The notes: generated from the letters alone by a model not told the origin. Counted from the stretch's first letter, positions 26,089 to 35,127 are shown. The stretch: DNA of 64,000 bases from Pseudomonas sp. URIL14HWK12:I12 (GCF_003097135.1 NZ_QEQL01000002.1:62001-126000); one strand, 5' to 3'. Translations and numbers: made by a program.

Positions 26089-26823
26089 TCAGCGCTGGCG
26101 CTCACGCACCCAGAACAACGTGGCGCCGGCCACTGCGGCCGGCATCATCACCAGGTTCACCAGCGGTATCAGCAACACCAGGTAGGTCACGCCGCCAAAG
26201 CTCAGGCATGCCCAGCGCTTACTGCGCAGCCAGGCGAGCATGTCTTGCCAGCTCATTTTATGGTTGTCAGCCGGGTAGTCGATGTACTGGATAGCCATCA
26301 TCCACACGCCGAACAGCACCCATAATGGCGCTGCGACGATGTTGACTCCCGGGATGAACGACAGTACCAGCAGCCCTAGGGCACGGGGCAGGTAATAGCC
26401 GAGCTTGCGCATCTCCCGGCTCATGGTGCGCGGGATCATTTCGATGAGTTCTTTCCAGCTGAACGCCGGAAATTCGTCCTTGCCGGTGATCACCACCTCG
26501 ACCTTCTCCGCGAGAAAACCATTGAACGGGGCGGCGATGATGTTGGCGACCATGGTGAAGGTGAAGAAGATCACCAGTACCATCAACAGGACGAACAACG
26601 GCCACAGCAGCCATTGCAGGGCGCTCAGCCAACCGGGGAAGCTGCTTTTGAGGTGGTCGAGCCACAGGCCGAACTCATGCCCGGCCAGGCCGATCAGTGC
26701 GCAGAAAAGCAGCAGGTTGATACCCAGCGGGATCAGCACGAACAAGCGCAGGCCGGGGCGCATCAACAGTTGCAGGCCTTCGCGAAGGTAGCCGGGGCCA
26801 GAGAGGGCAGGGTAGGGAGGCAT
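26089..26823 (-). CDS. cysZ: Sulfate transporter CysZ
   Basis: A 244-residue inner-membrane protein with at least four hydrophobic segments. The [18 protein letters not shown] start, the [16 protein letters not shown] loop and the [14 protein letters not shown] motif are diagnostic of CysZ, which brings sulfate into the cytoplasm for cysteine synthesis. An upstream in-frame start exists, but ATG at 26823 gives the family's usual N-terminus. It converges with the glutathione peroxidase gene (6 bases apart) and diverges from the peroxiredoxin gene. Confidence 0.92.
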   Translation of the reverse strand: MPPYPALSGPGYLREGLQLLMRPGLRLFVLIPLGINLLLFCALIGLAGHEFGLWLDHLKSSFPGWLSALQWLLWPLFVLLMVLVIFFTFTMVANIIAAPFNGFLAEKVEVVITGKDEFPAFSWKELIEMIPRTMSREMRKLGYYLPRALGLLVLSFIPGVNIVAAPLWVLFGVWMMAIQYIDYPADNHKMSWQDMLAWLRSKRWACLSFGGVTYLVLLIPLVNLVMMPAAVAGATLFWVRERQR

Positions 26824-26912
26824 AGGCCGCTCCGAAGTGGCAGAGGCCACGAACATACCCCGCCTCCACCTGGGCGGCCAAGCCTGTTTACAACCAGTTA
26901 CACCCTTGCGCC

Positions 26913-26949
26913 ATCAGCTTTGCCTATGGCTTTGATTGCCAAGCAGGAT
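26913..26949 (+). promoter_or_regulatory. OxyR-like binding site upstream of the peroxiredoxin gene
   Basis: Four tetramers sit exactly 11 bases apart: ATCA (26913), CTAT (26924), ATTG (26935) and GGAT (26946). They fit the OxyR pattern ATAG-N7-CTAT-N7-ATAG-N7-CTAT at 11 of 16 positions. The related ahpB-trxB2 locus of P. aeruginosa is, as I recall, under OxyR control, which makes the match more believable. No footprint is claimed. Confidence 0.5.
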
Positions 26950-27031
26950 TTCCCTAATCGTGCCTGGCCCGTTAAGCTTTGCGCACTTTCCTTTTCCAAC
27001 CTCAATGAAGCCTCATTATCAGGAGATACCC

Positions 27032-27631
27032 ATGAGCATTCTGGTCAACAAGCAAGCACCCGATTTCGACGCCCCGGCAGTCCTGGGCGACGGTACCCTG
27101 GTCGACAGCTTCAAGCTGTCTTCGCTGGCTGGCAAATACGTGGTGCTGTTCTTCTGGCCGCTGGACTTCACTTTCGTCTGCCCATCGGAAATCATCGCCC
27201 ACAACAACCGCATCGCGCGTTTCCGCGAGCTGGGTGTGGAAGTGGTCGGTGTGTCCATCGATTCGCAGTTCACCCACCATGCCTGGCGCAACACCCCGGT
27301 GGAGAAAGGCGGTATCGGCGAAGTCGAATTCACCATGGTCGCTGACGTCAAGCACCAGATTGTCCAGGCTTACGGCATTGAGCACGACGCGGGTGTCGCA
27401 CTGCGCGCCTCGTTCCTGATCGACCGCCAGGGCGTGGTTCAGCACCAGGTTGTCAACAACCTGCCACTGGGCCGGGACGTCGACGAAATGGTTCGCCTGG
27501 TCGAAGCACTGCAGTTCACCGAAGAGCATGGCGAAGTGTGCCCAGCGGGCTGGCGCCCGGGCCAGAAAGGCATGAAGGCCGACGCCCAAGGCGTGGCCGA
27601 CTACCTGGCCGGCAACGCCAAGTCGCTGTAA
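27032..27631 (+). CDS. Typical 2-Cys peroxiredoxin (AhpC/AhpB-like)
   Basis: A 200-residue (199 plus Met) peroxidase of the Prx1/AhpC class. The peroxidatic Cys50 is in DFTFVCPSE and the resolving cysteine, near residue 170, is in GEVCPAGW. It should reduce peroxides using thioredoxin, and the thioredoxin reductase gene follows 75 bases later, giving a complete electron path. AGGAG sits well before the ATG; upstream in-frame ATGs lack it. The gene order matches the ahpB-trxB2 locus of P. aeruginosa. Confidence 0.93.
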   Translation: MSILVNKQAPDFDAPAVLGDGTLVDSFKLSSLAGKYVVLFFWPLDFTFVCPSEIIAHNNRIARFRELGVEVVGVSIDSQFTHHAWRNTPVEKGGIGEVEFTMVADVKHQIVQAYGIEHDAGVALRASFLIDRQGVVQHQVVNNLPLGRDVDEMVRLVEALQFTEEHGEVCPAGWRPGQKGMKADAQGVADYLAGNAKSL

Positions 27632-27636
27632 CCCCC

Positions 27637-27656
27637 GCGCGGCCAGGCGGCCGCGC
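27637..27656 (+). terminator. GC-rich hairpin between peroxiredoxin and trxB
   Basis: A perfect 8-base stem (GCGCGGCC / GGCCGCGC) with a 4-base AGGC loop, followed by CTCGTTTC. It is either a weak terminator that lowers trxB expression relative to the peroxiredoxin or an mRNA-processing signal. Confidence 0.6.
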
Positions 27657-27697
27657 CTCGTTTCAGGGTGGCCGGCCAGGGGGCTGGCGGCCCATAG

Positions 27698-28672
<975 letters not shown>

Positions 28673-28679
28673 GCCCTTG

Positions 28680-28716
28680 GGCCACCGCTTCGCTTGCAAC
28701 GCGGTGGCCTGCTTTT
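28680..28716 (+). terminator. Terminator after trxB
   Basis: GGCCACCGC (28680-28688) pairs with GCGGTGGCC (28701-28709) around a 12-base loop, followed by TGCTTTT. It lies between convergent trxB and the HopJ-family gene. Confidence 0.75.
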
Positions 28717-29057
28717 CAGCCTTTGCGCTTCAAAGGCTCGCTTTCGAAACTAACCCCCGCCTGCCCCCCGGCGATCAACGCACGGATGTTGCCGTGGTCG
28801 CTGCCCTCAGGAGTCGCCAACACCGAGCGGTAGTGCTCACCAAAGGCTAGCAGGGCCTGTTCATCGCTGAAGCCTTCAAGCCGTGCCAAGCCCAGCGTCT
28901 TGCACGAGCCTTCGTTCTGCCCGGCAGCGTTGTGCACAGGGCCGTTATCGAATGCGGTGGGGGTGTAATCGTAGCCTTGGGCGATGAATGCCAAGGTGTC
29001 AGCGAACTGGTGCTCCCCGCTGGCCAGGCTCTGGCGCAGGCTTTGCAAATCCATCAT
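28716..29057 (-). CDS. HopJ type III effector family protein
   Basis: A 113-residue soluble protein. The FIAQGYDYTPTAFDNG and AGQNEGSCKTLGLARLEGFS stretches mark the HopJ family. The family is named after a P. syringae effector candidate, but its members are found widely in bacteria without type III secretion, so the name should not be read as virulence. The ATGATG start follows AAGGAG and overlaps the DUF1244 stop by 4 bases. It is the last gene of the folM-folX-DUF1244 run. Function unknown. Confidence 0.85.
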   Translation of the reverse strand: MMDLQSLRQSLASGEHQFADTLAFIAQGYDYTPTAFDNGPVHNAAGQNEGSCKTLGLARLEGFSDEQALLAFGEHYRSVLATPEGSDHGNIRALIAGGQAGVSFESEPLKRKG

Positions 29058-29359
29058 GGTTTCTCCTTGGAGGTCGAGCCTTGAGCGAATGCCGCTTGCT
29101 GAGCCGCGCTCGCTTCGGTCTGATGCTGGGCTTTCCATTGGTCGTAGGGCATGCCGTACACGGTCTGGCGGGCCTGATCGAGCGAGAGCTCGATGCCTTG
29201 GTCATCGGCCGCAGCCTTGTACCATTTGGACAGGCAATTGCGGCAGAAGCCTGACAGGTTCATCAGGTCGATGTTCTGCACGTCAGTGCGGCTTTGCAGG
29301 TGGGCCACCAGACGGCGAAAGGCGGCGGCTTCCAGTTGAGTGCGTTGGGTATCGTTCAT
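29054..29359 (-). CDS. DUF1244 family protein
   Basis: A 101-residue protein with the DUF1244 core: AAAFRRLVAHL, then LMNLSGFCRNCLSKWY with two cysteines, then YGMPYDQWK. This helical family is widespread in proteobacteria and is repeatedly found beside folX/folM, as here; its biochemical function is unknown. The tail after residue 80 is Ala/Gln-rich. Translation is coupled to the HopJ-family gene by an ATGA overlap. Confidence 0.87.
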   Translation of the reverse strand: MNDTQRTQLEAAAFRRLVAHLQSRTDVQNIDLMNLSGFCRNCLSKWYKAAADDQGIELSLDQARQTVYGMPYDQWKAQHQTEASAAQQAAFAQGSTSKEKP

Positions 29360-29374
29360 GGGGACTCGCGTGTT

Positions 29375-29746
29375 TCAGCGGCTGGCTGCCAGGGTGATCG
29401 ACACCGATTCGGCAAAGCGCAGCGCGTGGGGTTTGTCGACCTCGACCTCGGCGTAGGTCACCGATTCATGGCGCATTACCAGGTCGAGAATCTCTTGGGT
29501 CAGGCGTTCCAGCAGGGCGAAGCGGTTGTCCTCCACCAGCGCGATCACCGCCTTGGTGATGGTGCGGTAATTCAGGGCATGGTCGATGTCGTTGTCACGC
29601 ACGGCATCGTGGGCGGGGTAGCAGATGGTCAGGTTGATCAGCACATCCTGCTTATTGAGGATTTCGTCCTGATTGATGCCGATGAAAGTGCGCAACCGCA
29701 GGTCCTTGACCCGGATGCGGGCCGTGCCTGGCGCGAGTGTTGACAT
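29375..29746 (-). CDS. folX: Dihydroneopterin triphosphate 2'-epimerase FolX
   Basis: A 123-residue tunnelling-fold enzyme of the FolB/FolX family. The [14 protein letters not shown] start and the [17 protein letters not shown] stretch match FolX and differ from the aldolase FolB. FolX epimerises dihydroneopterin triphosphate to the monapterin form, the entry to tetrahydromonapterin, the cofactor of phenylalanine hydroxylase in pseudomonads. The start at 29746 follows AGGAG, 7 bases away. It lies 19 bases after folM in the same operon. Confidence 0.9.
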   Translation of the reverse strand: MSTLAPGTARIRVKDLRLRTFIGINQDEILNKQDVLINLTICYPAHDAVRDNDIDHALNYRTITKAVIALVEDNRFALLERLTQEILDLVMRHESVTYAEVEVDKPHALRFAESVSITLAASR

Positions 29747-29765
29747 GGGCAAACTCCTGTCGCGG

Positions 29766-30473
29766 TTATTTCAGGTGCCGGCCGCCGTTGACGGCCAACG
29801 TGGTTCCGGTGACATAGGGCGTATCGAGCAGGTAACGCAGGCTCTGGTAAATGACTTGCGGGCCGGGCTCCCGAGGCAGCGCGGCTTTGGCCAGGGTGCG
29901 TTCGCGGTACGCCGCGTCATCGTGCTCGTTGAACATCACCATGGCCGGTGCGATACCGTTGACGCGAATATCCGGCGCCAGGCGCGCGGCGAAACTGAGC
30001 GTCAGGCTCTCTAGTGCTGCTTTGCTGGCGCAATAGGCGATGTGCTTGGCACTGCCTTTGCGCGTCACGTCGTCGCTGATGTGAATGATATCCGCTGGGC
30101 CGCCGTGGCGCAGCAGCGTTTCGGCCTTGAGGTTGATCAGGTAGGGCGCCAGCACATGCACGCTCAGCAACTGGCTCATGACTTGCGCTTGCTGGCCGGG
30201 TTGTTCCGCCAGCCAGGCCGAGGCGTTGTGCACGATGGCGCGCAGCCCCGGGGTGCAGGCCTTGAGCTCGGTGATGAAGGCCTCGATGCCAGCTTCGCTG
30301 GAGAAATCGCTCTGGATCAAGACAGCACCCGCTTCGCGCAAAGCGCCCAGGCCTGGGCGTTCGCTACGGTAGCTGGCGATCACGGGCTGGCCGCTCTCGA
30401 GCAAGCTCAGTGCACAGTGCAGGCCCACTCGCTGGGCGGCACCCGTGATCAGGATCGGGTAGGGAAGGGGCAT
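29766..30473 (-). CDS. folM: Dihydromonapterin reductase FolM
   Basis: A 235-residue short-chain reductase. The N-terminal [13 protein letters not shown] cofactor site (arginine favouring NADPH), the HNASAW segment and the catalytic YCASKAA motif (Tyr, Lys) are all present, and the C-terminal [14 protein letters not shown] is typical of FolM. It reduces dihydromonapterin to tetrahydromonapterin. It starts the folM-folX-DUF1244-HopJ run; these short intergenic distances suggest one transcript. Confidence 0.92.
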   Translation of the reverse strand: MPLPYPILITGAAQRVGLHCALSLLESGQPVIASYRSERPGLGALREAGAVLIQSDFSSEAGIEAFITELKACTPGLRAIVHNASAWLAEQPGQQAQVMSQLLSVHVLAPYLINLKAETLLRHGGPADIIHISDDVTRKGSAKHIAYCASKAALESLTLSFAARLAPDIRVNGIAPAMVMFNEHDDAAYRERTLAKAALPREPGPQVIYQSLRYLLDTPYVTGTTLAVNGGRHLK

Positions 30474-30527
30474 TGAAGCGCTCGTGGCAAACCAGGGCAG
30501 CGGCTTTTATACCACTGCCCGGCGCCT

Positions 30528-31097
30528 TCAGCGAACCTGCGGTGCCAGCACCTTGCGCGAAGGTGCGGCCGGCGCATGAAGCCAGCGCGCCAGCAAGTGT
30601 GTGGCCAGGGGAATGAAGACGCACACCATGACCGGTGTGAGCAGCAAGGTACTGACCAGTACCCGAGGCACCAGCGCCCAGTCGGCCAACCAGGGGCCGA
30701 ACGCCGCGTTGAAAGCCAGCGATACCGGGAAGAACGCCAGCCATACCGCGATCGATTGCTTCCAGCGCGGTGGGCGTGGGGCGCCAGGGTTGCCGAACCA
30801 GCCAGCCAGGCCTTGGGCACGCTGCTCACGGGGTTGGGCGAAGAGCCCATCGCCGCGTTCGAGCCAGGCACGGCGCGATGCTGAATGTTCCCAGGCGTGG
30901 AGCGTTGCGGCGTCGGTGAATCGGAAGATCATCTGGAATTCGTCGTCGCCATGAGGCGGTGCGAGCACGCCCGAACCCAAATAGCCAGGAAAGTCGGTAG
31001 CCAGGCGTTCGCCTTCATGAAGCCAGGCAAGCAATTCGGGATAGCGGCCACGCGCAGCGTGGCGGGCGACCAGTAGGGTCACGGGAGGCGCAGACAT
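30528..31097 (-). CDS. Antibiotic biosynthesis monooxygenase domain protein with membrane tail
   Basis: A 189-residue protein. Residues 1-100 form a dimeric alpha-beta barrel (ABM) domain, visible as VTLLVARHAARGRYPELLAWLHE and the IFRFTDAATLHAWEHS region. The C-terminal 80 residues hold a Trp-Lys linker and two hydrophobic segments, probably membrane-spanning. This ABM-plus-two-helix architecture is common in pseudomonads; the function is unknown. A GGAG site precedes ATG at 31097. It is divergent from the MerR-type regulator. Confidence 0.8.
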   Translation of the reverse strand: MSAPPVTLLVARHAARGRYPELLAWLHEGERLATDFPGYLGSGVLAPPHGDDEFQMIFRFTDAATLHAWEHSASRRAWLERGDGLFAQPREQRAQGLAGWFGNPGAPRPPRWKQSIAVWLAFFPVSLAFNAAFGPWLADWALVPRVLVSTLLLTPVMVCVFIPLATHLLARWLHAPAAPSRKVLAPQVR

Positions 31098-31327
31098 GGT
31101 ATATCTCCGGGTGTTGGCGATGGCCCTCGGGTAGAGGGTCGCGAAGTGCCCGGCCGGGGTGGTGGCGGGCACTTGGAATAGATGCAAGGATTATTCCTAT
31201 TTTTTCGGCGGCGTCCAGCGCCGTATCTGAGCCGCCGTTGAGCGGCGAGCGGCAGCAGCGATGCTCCAGTACCCACAGATCGCGCTAGAATGCCTGCTCA
31301 TCATCAAGGCCCTTGGTTTTACTGCAC

Positions 31328-32278
31328 ATGAACGATCCCATCGACGGCTCGGAACAGGTGCCAGAGCACCTCGCCGGGCAGTTGCTTCCGATCCGCGAAG
31401 TCTCTCGCCTGACCGGCGTGAACCCGGTGACGCTGCGCGCCTGGGAGCGCCGTTATGGCCTGATTCAGCCGGTACGCACCGAAAGCGGGCACCGCCTGTA
31501 CTCGCACGGCAATATCGATGAAGTTCGCCTGATCCTGGGGTGGATCGAGCGTGGGGTATCAGTAAGCAAGGTAGGCGGGATCCTGGCCCGTACCCAGGCT
31601 TTGCGCGAGGCCGAGGCTCAGGGCCAGCGGGCGGTGATCGGCGAGTTACGAGTGTGCTGCGACCGACTTTGCCGTGCCTTGAGCAGTTTCGACGAGCGTC
31701 GGCTTGACCAGGTGTTCGACGAGGTCCTGGCGACCTACCCCTTACTGAACGCCTTTGAGGATGTGTTCATGCCGGTCTGGCGGCAGTTGCGCATCGAGCA
31801 GCAGGGCTTTGGCCAACAAAGCGAATGGCTGTTGCTCGACCAGTATCTGCGCGGCCGCCTTTGGCAACGGCTGCAGCAGGGCCGCCGGGCCGAACGGGCA
31901 GGGCGTGTGCTACTGGCGGCGGTGCCGGGTGAATGCCACGAGTTGGAGCTGTTGTTGGCAGGGCTGGCGATGGGCTCGGCCCACGTCGAAGTTCAGGTGC
32001 TGCCGGTGCGCCAGCCGGTGGATGAATTGAGCCTGGTCTGCGAGCGATTAGGGCCCAAGGCGATGGTGCTGTTCTCCAATCACCCGCCAGCAGCGGATTT
32101 CGGGCAGCGCATGATGAAACTGGCACTTGGGCTGGAGTGCCCTTTGCTTATCGCCGGTGATTGCAGCGACCTTGCCCGTAATGAACTGCTCGGCAGCGCC
32201 GTGGGTTGCATGGGCAGTGACCTGCGCGCCTATGAACAGCGGCTGCAGCAGTTCATTCAGGGCCGCCTGGACACCTGA
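31328..32278 (+). CDS. MerR family regulator, LitR/CarH-like, probably cobalamin-independent
   Basis: A 316-residue regulator. The N-terminal MerR helix-turn-helix is LLPIREVSRLTGVNPVTLRAW (about 20-40) with the wing RYGLIQPVRTESGHRLYS. The C-terminal half resembles the cobalamin-binding region of CarH/LitR light sensors, with PGECHELELLLAG keeping the lower-ligand-type His. The W-x9-EH motif of true B12-binding members is not seen: after PVW the expected EH is replaced. Such class II LitR proteins are known in P. putida and respond to light through a LOV partner, and a LOV gene lies 650 bases away. Confidence 0.82.
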   Translation: MNDPIDGSEQVPEHLAGQLLPIREVSRLTGVNPVTLRAWERRYGLIQPVRTESGHRLYSHGNIDEVRLILGWIERGVSVSKVGGILARTQALREAEAQGQRAVIGELRVCCDRLCRALSSFDERRLDQVFDEVLATYPLLNAFEDVFMPVWRQLRIEQQGFGQQSEWLLLDQYLRGRLWQRLQQGRRAERAGRVLLAAVPGECHELELLLAGLAMGSAHVEVQVLPVRQPVDELSLVCERLGPKAMVLFSNHPPAADFGQRMMKLALGLECPLLIAGDCSDLARNELLGSAVGCMGSDLRAYEQRLQQFIQGRLDT

Positions 32279-32887
32279 TCAGCTCGTGTGCAAGCGTGGG
32301 TGGCTGAGCCGATGCTGCTGAAGGATATAGTCGCGCAGTTGCTCCATTTCCTGGGGGTTGCACAGCGTCAGGCGATAGGCAAAAAAGCCGTCCTTGGTCT
32401 GGCGCTCCAGTGCGCCATGCAGCGAGACCGGGTCGTAGCCCTCCGGGTTGAACCACAGGGCGAAATGCCGGGGCACCCGGGCGCCATTGCGCACCTCAAC
32501 CAGCACTCCATTGAAAGACAACTCCACCAACCACAGCTCGCTTGGCCGGCCGTCGTCTTCTGCCAGCTGCACCGGCTCGGGCAACGCCAAGCGCCAGGGG
32601 CGTAGCATCGGGCCATCTTCATAGATGATGGGCGAGCCCAGCTTCACATGCTGGGCATGAAATTCGTCTTCCACCAGTTGCAGGGGGAACCGAAGCTGCT
32701 GGTTCTCGAATTGCGCCTGAATGGTGACCTGCTCGTTGGCGAGCAGGCGCGCAAGCAGGTCTTTGATCTGATCGCCGCCATTGAGCAACAGCGTCGACAG
32801 GTTTTCGGGCGCGCTGGCCGCCTGGCTGCGGTTCATGGTCTGGATGAAGTCCAGCTCATCCTGGGTGAGGATAGCGTCGGAGCGCAT
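32279..32887 (-). CDS. PilZ-like domain protein, uncertain
   Basis: A 202-residue soluble protein. Its N-terminus (ILTQDELDFIQTM) recalls the LSQDEIDAL start of FliM/FliN-type proteins. The middle has a flagellar-brake-like beta region with FPLQLVEDEF and a PilZ-like stretch WLVELSFNGVLVEV where D/N-x-S-x-x-G is expected; the RxxxR c-di-GMP site is not obvious. It may be a degenerate PilZ protein. Its stop directly abuts the MerR-type gene stop, and it follows the LOV gene by 36 bases on the same strand, so the two are probably co-transcribed. Confidence 0.55.
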   Translation of the reverse strand: MRSDAILTQDELDFIQTMNRSQAASAPENLSTLLLNGGDQIKDLLARLLANEQVTIQAQFENQQLRFPLQLVEDEFHAQHVKLGSPIIYEDGPMLRPWRLALPEPVQLAEDDGRPSELWLVELSFNGVLVEVRNGARVPRHFALWFNPEGYDPVSLHGALERQTKDGFFAYRLTLCNPQEMEQLRDYILQQHRLSHPRLHTS

Positions 32888-32923
32888 GGCAGTGCCTGAT
32901 CGTTGGTGAGTGAGGCGCGTGGT

Positions 32924-33376
32924 TCAAGCGCCAGCGCGCAATTGGTCGATTTCCTGGCGCGCCTGGGCAAGTTCTGCTTCGAGCTGCAGGATTCGGGCCT
33001 GCGCGCCGACCGCCTGGCTGACGTCCTTCTGCACGCCTATGAAGTAAAGCCGCTGATCGGCATCATTGTACACGGGGGTGATCGACAGTTCATTCCAGAA
33101 CACCGAGCCATCCTTGCGGTAGTTGCGCAACACTTCACGGCAGGGCTGCCGCGTGCGAATGGCCTCCCGCAGGCGATCAAGCGCCGGTTGCTCGCGATCA
33201 TCGTTCTGCAAAAAACGGCAATCTTTGTACAGGATATCGGCGGCGCTGTAGCCGGTGAGCCGTTCGAATGCCGGGTTCACGTAGAGGAGGATGGTGTCGT
33301 CCCCCTCCTGCTCGGCGACCACGATGCCGTCGCAGGATGCGTTAACGACGTGTTGCAGCAGGTTGGCATTGATCAT
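32924..33376 (-). CDS. Short LOV blue-light photoreceptor (PpSB1-LOV-like)
   Basis: A 150-residue protein made of a single LOV (PAS) domain plus a C-terminal coiled-coil helix (residues 126-150, heptad-like with many Leu/Glu/Gln). The flavin-binding motif is KDCRFLQNDDR, with adduct-forming Cys53 and phosphate-contacting Arg54 and Arg61. NYRKDGSVFWNELSITPV and FIGVQKDVS are the other LOV landmarks. It should bind FMN and form a blue-light photoadduct. It is very similar to P. putida PpSB1-LOV. ATG at 33376 follows GGAG. It has no output domain, so a separate partner must carry the signal. Confidence 0.93.
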   Translation of the reverse strand: MINANLLQHVVNASCDGIVVAEQEGDDTILLYVNPAFERLTGYSAADILYKDCRFLQNDDREQPALDRLREAIRTRQPCREVLRNYRKDGSVFWNELSITPVYNDADQRLYFIGVQKDVSQAVGAQARILQLEAELAQARQEIDQLRAGA

Positions 33377-33480
33377 CGTAGGCTCCAGCGGCATGGACGT
33401 GCCCATTCTAAAGCAACCCCGCGCGGCTGGCACGAATGAGCTGGTAGACTCCCAGGCTTGACCCTGAAGAAGGTGAATGT

Positions 33481-33942
33481 ATGAAAGTGGTAGTGTTTTC
33501 CGGCACAGTTTACGGCGCGGCCGAAGATGTCGCCCGTCACGCCGTGGCGCGGCTGGAGGCTGCGGGCCACCAGTGTGTTTACTTCCGCCGCACCGATCTG
33601 GCACCGCTGCTCGATGCCCAACCCCAGGCACTGCTAGGCATCACTTCCACCACTGGCCTGGGTGAGCTGCCCGACGATCTGATTCCACTGTACAGCGAGC
33701 TGCGCGCCAGCCTGCCCGCGGCCTTGCGTGGCTTGCCTGGTGGGGTTATCGGCTTGGGCGATAGCAGCTACGATGACAGCTTCTGTGGCGGCGGCGAGCT
33801 GCTGCGCGAGCTGTTCGATGAGTTGGGGATCGAGCAGGTTCAGCCAATGCTGCGCCTGGATGCCTGCGAAACCGTGACGCCAGAGACCGACGCCGAGCCA
33901 TGGGTCGATGCGCTCGCCGAACAACTCAAGCGCCGGGGCTGA
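33481..33942 (+). CDS. Flavodoxin (MioC-like)
   Basis: A 153-residue short flavodoxin. The FMN phosphate loop is at the N-terminus (VVVFSGTVYGAAEDVA), the middle loop is TSTTGLGELPDD, and the third is GLGDSSYDDSFCGGGE. These match MioC-type electron carriers, which in E. coli support biotin synthesis; the donor and acceptor here are unknown. It is divergent from the LOV gene across 104 bases, so the two promoters are close. Confidence 0.9.
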   Translation: MKVVVFSGTVYGAAEDVARHAVARLEAAGHQCVYFRRTDLAPLLDAQPQALLGITSTTGLGELPDDLIPLYSELRASLPAALRGLPGGVIGLGDSSYDDSFCGGGELLRELFDELGIEQVQPMLRLDACETVTPETDAEPWVDALAEQLKRRG

Positions 33943-33952
33943 AAGCCAGGCG

Positions 33953-33980
33953 AAAAAAAACCGCTGCGCACACAGCGGTT
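33953..33980 (-). terminator. Strong intrinsic terminator, minus strand
   Basis: AACCGCTG (33959-33966) pairs with CAGCGGTT (33973-33980) around a 6-base loop. Read leftward, the stem is followed by eight T residues, an ideal rho-independent terminator for minus-strand transcription. On the plus strand the T-run is missing, although the hairpin could still help end the flavodoxin transcript. It lies about 200 bases beyond the SirB1-like gene's stop. Confidence 0.88.
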
Positions 33981-34181
33981 ATAAGCAAGACGTTGGAAGC
34001 AGGAGCAACACACAACGCCCATTGGAGCACTCGCCGAGCCACTATCGCGACGGCAGCTTAAAGGGGGATTAAGCCCGCTGCGGATGGCCTGGAAAGTGTG
34101 CGCAGCATAGAGAACGCCGAGCAGTGGATAAACCAGCGGCGCCGACATTGACCGTTACGCTTCGGGTAACAATCGTTCGTA

Positions 34182-34988
34182 TCAGTGCAAGGCACCCCGG
34201 CCTGCCGGCAAGTGATGCAGGCGCTCGGCCAGGCGCAACTGCTGGACCGGGTCGTCGGTCAGCAGCAGGGCGTGCTCTACGTCATAGCGTTCTGCCTGCG
34301 GGCAGTCGAGCTGCTGATACAGCCCTGCGCGGGCCAGGTAATCGCTGCTGATGCCTGGGCCCAGTTCCAGCACACGTTCCGCGTCGCGCAATGCAGCGAG
34401 CGGTTGGCCGTGCCGGGTGTGCAACTGGCGCAGGTTGCGCGACAGGCGCTGAAGCATTTGCCTCGGTGTGGCCACCGCCATATGTTCCGCGCGCAACGGC
34501 ATGTGCGGGCCGAACTGGCGTACCAGCAAGCTGCGGCAGTCGATCGGGTACAGGCGCCTGCCGCCACTGGGGTCGAGCAGGTGATCGGCCCCCGGCACCT
34601 GCAGAAGAAAATGCCCCGGAAAATTGATGCCTACCAGCGCAATGCCCAGCTGCCGCGCCAGCTCGAGCGCCAGTAGCCCGAGGGCCAATGGTTGGCCCCG
34701 CTTGCGCTGTAGCACATGATCCAGCAGCGCGGCCTCCGGGCGCACTGGGTGGAAGTCGTCCTGTACGAACCCCAGCCCTGCAAGCTCACGCAGTAACGGC
34801 TGTGCCAGCTCACGTGGGGGCAGCGCGGGCAGGCGGGCGCCAACCTGATGGCGCAGCTCGCGCGCCTGCCCGAGCCACTGTGCAGGCTGAACCTGAGGGT
34901 CGTGCTCAGCGGCCACCCACAGTGCAGCCTCGAAGGTTGCGGCCGGTTCGCGGGCCACGCAGGCAAGGCAAGCTTGGCGTAGGGTCAT
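34182..34988 (-). CDS. SirB1-like transglutaminase-fold protein with TPR-like tail
   Basis: A 268-residue soluble protein of the SirB1/UPF0162 family. A transglutaminase-like N-terminal part includes LLDHVLQRKRGQPLALGLLA and the INFPGHFLLQVPG segment with its conserved His. A helical TPR-like C-terminus (ALRDAERVLELGP, LYQQLDCPQAERYD) follows. Pseudomonads carry this gene widely; no firm function is established. Two ATGs (34994 and 34988) lie six bases apart; the choice is uncertain. It is divergent from the dehydrogenase gene. Confidence 0.8.
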   Translation of the reverse strand: MTLRQACLACVAREPAATFEAALWVAAEHDPQVQPAQWLGQARELRHQVGARLPALPPRELAQPLLRELAGLGFVQDDFHPVRPEAALLDHVLQRKRGQPLALGLLALELARQLGIALVGINFPGHFLLQVPGADHLLDPSGGRRLYPIDCRSLLVRQFGPHMPLRAEHMAVATPRQMLQRLSRNLRQLHTRHGQPLAALRDAERVLELGPGISSDYLARAGLYQQLDCPQAERYDVEHALLLTDDPVQQLRLAERLHHLPAGRGALH

Positions 34989-35127
34989 TGGCATTCCAAA
35001 AAGCGGGCTGTCGCTTATTGTTTTAGCGCTAGGCGCGCGCTTCGTCCAGTGAAGTCGCAGCGCAACGGCCAACGCGATCTATACTCAGTGCCACAACTGA
35101 CGGCTGCGCTCGGGAGGGCTCGCCCTG

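Noticed and set aside
28716..29057. HopJ-family gene as evidence of type III secretion
   Set aside because: The family occurs in many bacteria without such a system and no secretion genes or hrp box are seen.
31098..31327. LitR-type operator between the ABM-domain gene and the LitR-like gene
   Set aside because: No convincing inverted TTGTACA-like element is visible in the gap, so I do not annotate one.
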